A stretch of 20,790 bases of DNA from Streptomyces violaceorubidus. GTDB lineage: Bacteria; Actinomycetota; Actinomycetes; Streptomycetales; Streptomycetaceae. The notes below the pieces were generated by a model. It had not been told where the DNA came from and searched no databases. It was given only the letters and a program-made list of their open reading frames with translations. How positions within the stretch are numbered: position 1 is the first letter of the stretch; each line of letters begins with the position of its first letter. The position numbers were made by a program, and so were the translations under genes. The stretch lies in assembly GCF_000717995.1 (NCBI RefSeq), contig NZ_JODM01000052.1, forward strand, positions 1 through 20,790, in the 5' to 3' direction. This document shows positions 14,711 to 20,790 of the stretch, piece after piece.

Positions 14711-15886
14711 TCAGGCGAGCAGCCGGGCCAGCTCCCGGGTGAGGGGCTCGCGCAGCTCCGGTGCCTCGACCCGCTCCACGCGGACGTCCGCGCAGTCCAC
14801 CCAGCTCGCCGCCTCGACCAGGGCCTGGGCCACCGCCGGGGCCGCCTTGGGGCCGTCCAGCGTGACCTGCTTGGCGACCAGGGTGCGCCCCTCGCGGGCC
14901 GGGTCCACGCGGCCGACGAGTCGGCCGCCGGCCAGGACCGGCATCGCGAAGTAGCCGTGCACCCGCTTCTGCTTGGGCACATAGGCCTCCAGCCGGTGGG
15001 TGAAGCCGAAGATCCGCTCCGTGCGCGCCCGCTCCCAGACGAGGGAGTCGAAGGGCGAGAGCAGCGTGGTGCGGTGACGGCCTCGCGGGGGAGTCTCCAG
15101 GGCCGCCGGGTCCGCCCAGGCCGGCCGGCCCCAGCCCTGCACCGTCACCGGCACCAGGCCCGAGTCGGCGATCACGGCGTCGACCTGCTCGGCCTTGAGC
15201 CGGTGGTAGTCCGCGATGTCCGCGCGCGTGCCCACGCCCAGGGACTGGCCGGCCAGGCGGACCAGGCGGCGCAGGCACTCGGTGTCGTCCAGGTCGTCGT
15301 GCAGCAGCGCGGCCGGGACCGCGCGCTCGGCCAGGTCGTACACCCGCTTCCAGCCCCGGCGCTCCACGCACACCACCTCGCCGTACATGAGCGCGCGCTC
15401 GACGGCGACCTTCGTGCCCGACCAGTCCCACCACTCGCTGGTCTTCTTCGCGCCGCCCAGGTCCGTCGCCGTGAGAGGGCCCTCGGTGCGCAGCTGCTTG
15501 ACGACGCGGTCGTAGTCGCCGTCGGGGAGGTGGTGGTTCCAGTGCGGCCGGTTGCGGTAGGCGCGGCGGCGGAAGGCGAAGTGGGGCCACTCCTCGATGG
15601 GGAGGATGCAGGCGGCGTGGGACCAGTACTCGAACGCGTGGGTGTCCGTCCAGTACGCGTCGTCGACGGTCCGGCGGCCGACCGCGCCCAGGCGGGCGTA
15701 CGGGACGAGCTCGTGGGAGCGGGCGAGGACCGAGATGGTGTCGAGCTGCACCGCGCCCAGGTGACGGAGGACGCCGCGGACGCCCGCACGGCGGTCGGGG
15801 GCGCCGAGGAAGCCCTGCGCGCGGAGGGCGAGGCGGCGGGCCTCGTCGGCGGACAGTTCCGTGGCGGGGGGCGGCAGGGTCGTCAT
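14711..15886 (-). CDS. HTH_42 winged-helix DNA glycosylase, YcaQ-like
   Basis: A 391-residue protein of the HTH_42 (formerly DUF1006) superfamily, which includes YcaQ and AlkZ, glycosylases that unhook interstrand DNA crosslinks and remove bulky alkyl-base lesions. Tandem winged-helix regions are expected across the first two thirds. The catalytic-site motif reads QLD at about 47-49 (context HLGAVQLDTI). In the published scheme QxD marks the YcaQ-like subfamily and QxQ the AlkZ-like self-resistance subfamily. Conserved RSHELVPYARLG, EYWSHAACILP, LLSPFDSLVWERARTERIFGF and HGYFAMPVLAGGRLVGRVDP also fit the family. No Shine-Dalgarno site precedes the ATG, but TATCGT lies 8 bases upstream, suggesting a nearly leaderless message. 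A general housekeeping repair role is more likely than antibiotic self-resistance, since no biosynthetic gene is nearby. Confidence 0.9.
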   Translation of the reverse strand: MTTLPPPATELSADEARRLALRAQGFLGAPDRRAGVRGVLRHLGAVQLDTISVLARSHELVPYARLGAVGRRTVDDAYWTDTHAFEYWSHAACILPIEEWPHFAFRRRAYRNRPHWNHHLPDGDYDRVVKQLRTEGPLTATDLGGAKKTSEWWDWSGTKVAVERALMYGEVVCVERRGWKRVYDLAERAVPAALLHDDLDDTECLRRLVRLAGQSLGVGTRADIADYHRLKAEQVDAVIADSGLVPVTVQGWGRPAWADPAALETPPRGRHRTTLLSPFDSLVWERARTERIFGFTHRLEAYVPKQKRVHGYFAMPVLAGGRLVGRVDPAREGRTLVAKQVTLDGPKAAPAVAQALVEAASWVDCADVRVERVEAPELREPLTRELARLLA

Positions 15887-15894
15887 ACGTCCGC

Positions 15895-15900
15895 ACGATA
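15895..15900 (-). promoter_or_regulatory. candidate -10 element of the YcaQ-like gene
   Basis: On the minus strand TATCGT fits the TANNNT pattern and lies 8 bases before the ATG at 15884-15886, placing the transcription start within about two bases of the start codon. No matching -35 element is obvious. Confidence 0.35.
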
Positions 15901-15938
15901 GGGGGTGGGTCTGACAGTGGGGGCGGCCGCGGTGAGGT

Positions 15939-15969
15939 CGGCGCCGGGGGCGGTGCCCGCCGGGCGCCG
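15939..15969 (-). terminator. possible terminator after the GNAT gene
   Basis: CGGCGCC (15939-15945) and GGCGCCG (15963-15969) form a 7-bp stem enclosing a further GC-rich, partly pairing interior. It lies 20 bases downstream of the GNAT stop in the direction of transcription. There is no T run, so this is only a possible terminator. Confidence 0.35.
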
Positions 15970-15989
15970 AGGAAGGCGGACGGGCGCGG

Positions 15990-16559
15990 CTACGACTGGG
16001 CGGGCAGGTAGGGGGACGTCGACGGCAGGGCGAGGTCCGAGGGGAGGAGGGAGCCGATCCAGCAGTCCCGGCGTACGCCCAGGTTGTTGATACCGGAGCG
16101 CAAGGTGCCCTCCATGGTGAAGCCCGCCCGCCCGGCCACCGCGCGGGAGGCCGTGTTGCCGACCTCGGCGCGCCACTCCAGGCGGTCCACGGCCCGCTCG
16201 GTGAAGGCCCAGCGGGCGACGGCGACGGCGGCCTCGGTGACGTGGCCCCGGCCGCGGTGTTCCTTGGTGCCCCAGAACCCGATCTCGCCGACGCCCGGGG
16301 AGACCATCGTGACGCCGAGCATGCCCACCAGGTGCCCGGCGGGGAGGAAGAGGCCGAAGGTGAACATCGAGTCGTTCGCCCAGCCGTCGGGCACCAACTG
16401 CTCCGTGAAGCCCCGCGCGTGCTCCGGGAGGTACGGCGAGGGGATCGTCGTCCAGCGCTGGATGTCGGGATCCTGCGCGGCGGCGTACACGGCGTCGGTG
16501 TCCTCGGGGCCGACCGTGCGCAGGACCAGGCGGTCGGTGGTGAGCGTGACGGGTTCCAT
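15990..16559 (-). CDS. GNAT-family N-acetyltransferase (RimJ/RimL type)
   Basis: A 189-residue protein of the Acetyltransf_3 (RimJ/RimL-like) group, which transfers acetyl from acetyl-CoA to a protein N-terminus or small-molecule amine; the substrate is unknown. The fold begins TLTTDRLVLRTV. FGLFLPAGHLVGMLGV and EIGFWGTKEHRGRGHVTEA (acetyl-CoA pyrophosphate loop, HRGRGHVTEA) follow, then EVGNTASRAVAGRAGFTMEGTLR. Two starts compete. ATG 16557-16559 has CAGAAT exactly 6 bases upstream (leaderless layout). ATG 16614-16616 has GAGGTG upstream but adds 19 residues using several A/T-ending codons (AAA, ACA, GAT, AAT) unlike the neighbouring coding sequence. The shorter form is preferred. The gene is divergent from secA. 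Confidence 0.85.
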   Translation of the reverse strand: MEPVTLTTDRLVLRTVGPEDTDAVYAAAQDPDIQRWTTIPSPYLPEHARGFTEQLVPDGWANDSMFTFGLFLPAGHLVGMLGVTMVSPGVGEIGFWGTKEHRGRGHVTEAAVAVARWAFTERAVDRLEWRAEVGNTASRAVAGRAGFTMEGTLRSGINNLGVRRDCWIGSLLPSDLALPSTSPYLPAQS

Positions 16560-16565
16560 CGGCCG

Positions 16566-16571
16566 ATTCTG
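16566..16571 (-). promoter_or_regulatory. candidate -10 element of the GNAT gene (leaderless)
   Basis: CAGAAT on the minus strand lies 6 bases before the ATG at 16557-16559. The layout is the same as CAGACT plus 6 bases at mtnA. The predicted transcription start is the A of the ATG. The -35 region (GTGGCG at 18 bases) is weak. Confidence 0.3.
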
Positions 16572-16765
16572 CGCGGGGCCCGGATCCGGCGCCACTGTTT
16601 TGCCGTCCGTGAACATCCGGTCACCTCGCGTGCGATTCGCGGAAGGGTGCGGCACCATCCGCGGGGCCGGGACGTTGAAAGGGGTGACAGCAGACGGGAA
16701 TGCTGGATGTAAGGAGTGGACGGTCCCCGTTGCGGCAGGCCTCCCGGGGCGGCGGGGTCCTCGCA

Positions 16766-16771
16766 TACGAT
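16766..16771 (+). promoter_or_regulatory. candidate -10 element of secA
   Basis: TACGAT fits the TANNNT pattern of housekeeping promoters, in the 222-bp gap between secA and the divergent GNAT gene, and would give a leader of about 60 bases. The region 17-19 bases upstream is GC-rich without a good -35. A second possible element pair (TTGAAA at 16675-16680 with AATGCT 18 bases later) lies further upstream. Confidence 0.35.
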
Positions 16772-16838
16772 GGCCGTTGCTCAGTCCGTCACAGGAAACC
16801 GACCGTCCCAGGCCCGACCGGCAAGGAGACCAACCCCC

Positions 16839-19682
<2,844 letters not shown>

Positions 19683-19713
19683 CGGTGCGGTGCCCGCGGG
19701 TGCCGCAGCGGTG

Positions 19714-19748
19714 AGAGGGGCCGGTCACCTCGGGTGACCGGCCCCTCT
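19714..19748 (+). terminator. strong bidirectional terminator after secA
   Basis: A 16-bp perfect stem (19714-19729 with 19733-19748) around a TCG loop lies 32 bases after the secA stop; TGTCTGT follows on the plus strand. The convergent Rv3235-family gene stops at 19790, so the same structure can also end its transcripts. Confidence 0.85.
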
Positions 19749-19789
19749 TGTCTGTCCGCGGGCCAGAGGACCTGCCGGACCGACGGGTG

Positions 19790-20790
19790 TCAGTCGTCGT
19801 CCGTCCGGGGCCTTCGGGGGCCGCCCAGTTCCACCGCGGTACAGCGCCAGCGCAGGTCCCGGCCCTGCTCCAGGCGGAAGGCCATGGCACGCAGCCGGTC
19901 GCCCGCGCCGATGCGTGCGAAGACCTCCAGGGCGCCCGGCCGGGGCTCGAAGTAGCCGATGTCGCGCACGACGGGGGCGGCGCCGCGGGTGCGCAGGGGG
20001 ACGCGCTCGGCGAGATCGGCGAGATCGTCGTAGGCGCGGCCCACGGTGTGCCGGAGCATCGAGTGGACGGGGCGCCGACCGCTGAGAACGCCGAGGAGAA
20101 GCTCGGCGAAGTGGTCGGTGGGGCGCAACTGCGGGACGGGGCGGCGCGGGGTCTGTGCGGGGACGAGAGGCGCTGCCGCGGGCCGGGTGTACGGGCGGGT
20201 GACAGGTGCGGTCGTACGCGTGGTGGGGGCCGTGCCGGCCCGCACGGCGAGACCTGGGGCGTACGCCGCGGGGGCGCGGGATCCGGCGGGAGCGGCGACG
20301 GTTGTGGCGGGGTCCGGCGCGGAGGCCGCTCCGGGGGCGTCCGGTGAGGTGGCCGGGCCCGGCCTGGTGGCCCGGGCCACGCCCGGCGTGGGCGGCCGGG
20401 TGTCCGCCGGCCGCGTACGGGACCGCTGGGGGCGGCCGGGGGAGCCCGGCGGACGTCCGCCCGGTGCCGCGGCGCGCGGGACGCGTCCTCCGGGCCTGCG
20501 GGGCGGCAGTCCGCCGGGCAGGTGCGGCGGGGTTTCGGCGGGGCCTGCCGGGGTCTCGCCGACCCTGCCGGGGATGTGGGAGGGGGCGGGGCGGGCCGCG
20601 TCGGTGGGAACGCCCGGTGCGGTGCGGTCGGGCGGCTGCGGGGCCGGGGTGCCACCGGGAGCGCGGGTTGGGCCGTCGGCGGGGCCGGTCAGCGGTGCGT
20701 GGACGGTGTGCTGGGGTGCCGGGGTGCCGGGAGTGCGGGGGGAGGGCTGGAGGCCGGGGCGGGTGCCGGGGCCGTGGGGTGCGGGTGGTG
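19790..20790 (-). CDS. Rv3235-family (DUF6459) protein, probably 5'-partial
   Basis: The conserved C-terminal domain of about 100 residues matches the Rv3235/DUF6459 type of unknown function: DHFAELLLGVLSGRRPVHSML, then HTVGRAYDDLADLA, then EVFARIGAGDRLRAMAFRLEQG and DLRWRCTAVELG. It is a convergent neighbour of secA, as Rv3235 lies near secA1 in mycobacteria. Upstream of the domain is a Pro/Thr/Ala/Arg-rich, probably disordered region. The first in-frame start codon inside the window is a GTG at 20378-20380, which has no ribosome binding site. The frame stays open with GC-ending codons, no stop and no other ATG or GTG to the window edge. The real start is therefore probably outside; if the GTG is used the protein has 196 residues. 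No catalytic motif is visible. Confidence 0.7.
   Translation of the reverse strand, partial: PPAPHGPGTRPGLQPSPRTPGTPAPQHTVHAPLTGPADGPTRAPGGTPAPQPPDRTAPGVPTDAARPAPSHIPGRVGETPAGPAETPPHLPGGLPPRRPGGRVPRAAAPGGRPPGSPGRPQRSRTRPADTRPPTPGVARATRPGPATSPDAPGAASAPDPATTVAAPAGSRAPAAYAPGLAVRAGTAPTTRTTAPVTRPYTRPAAAPLVPAQTPRRPVPQLRPTDHFAELLLGVLSGRRPVHSMLRHTVGRAYDDLADLAERVPLRTRGAAPVVRDIGYFEPRPGALEVFARIGAGDRLRAMAFRLEQGRDLRWRCTAVELGGPRRPRTDDD

Overview
The window is high-GC actinobacterial DNA and almost certainly from a Streptomyces chromosome. The support is GC-saturated third codon positions, frequent GTG starts, purine-rich Shine-Dalgarno sites mixed with probable leaderless genes, and a mtrA-mtrB-lpqB / ComF / hpf / secA gene order matching the block known from mycobacteria (Rv3246c down to Rv3240c). 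I see no mobile element, phage gene, CRISPR array, tRNA or foreign-looking segment. Most of it is conserved core chromosome, and I found no convincing undescribed defence or biosynthetic system.

Layout. Positions 1-148 hold the 3' end of a 5S rRNA and two tandem terminators closing an rRNA operon. Positions 149-5784 carry a tight minus-strand operon, in transcription order: a proline/glycine-rich multi-pass membrane protein, a DUF4129 protein, a DUF4350 protein, a MoxR-type AAA+ ATPase and a DUF58 protein. The last three junctions overlap by 1-4 bases, so translation is probably coupled. MoxR with DUF58 and DUF4129 is a recurrent membrane-associated chaperone-like cluster. The DUF58 gene has an apparent one-base frameshift in a run of seven G.

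Positions 5925-11687 read on the plus strand. mtnA (methionine salvage) is followed after only 4 bases by the MtrA-MtrB two-component system and its accessory lipoprotein LpqB. MtrAB-LpqB links cell-envelope and cell-cycle state to transcription in actinobacteria. A ComF-family phosphoribosyltransferase-like gene and a long-form hibernation promoting factor follow, each with its own upstream region. An orphan NarL/LuxR-type response regulator comes next. Two minus-strand genes (a YcaQ-type HTH_42 DNA glycosylase and a GNAT acetyltransferase) then intervene before secA, the ATPase motor of the Sec export pathway. secA ends in a strong 16-bp hairpin that it shares with a convergent, proline-rich Rv3235-family gene whose 5' end appears to lie beyond the window.

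Points deserving a second look are the DUF58 frameshift, a 10-bp-period direct repeat at the mtrA start that resembles an MtrA site, two DnaA-box-like direct repeats between lpqB and the ComF gene, three probable leaderless starts, and the three-gene insertion between hpf and secA. All functional statements rest on motif recognition in the translated sequence and recalled family knowledge; no search was run.
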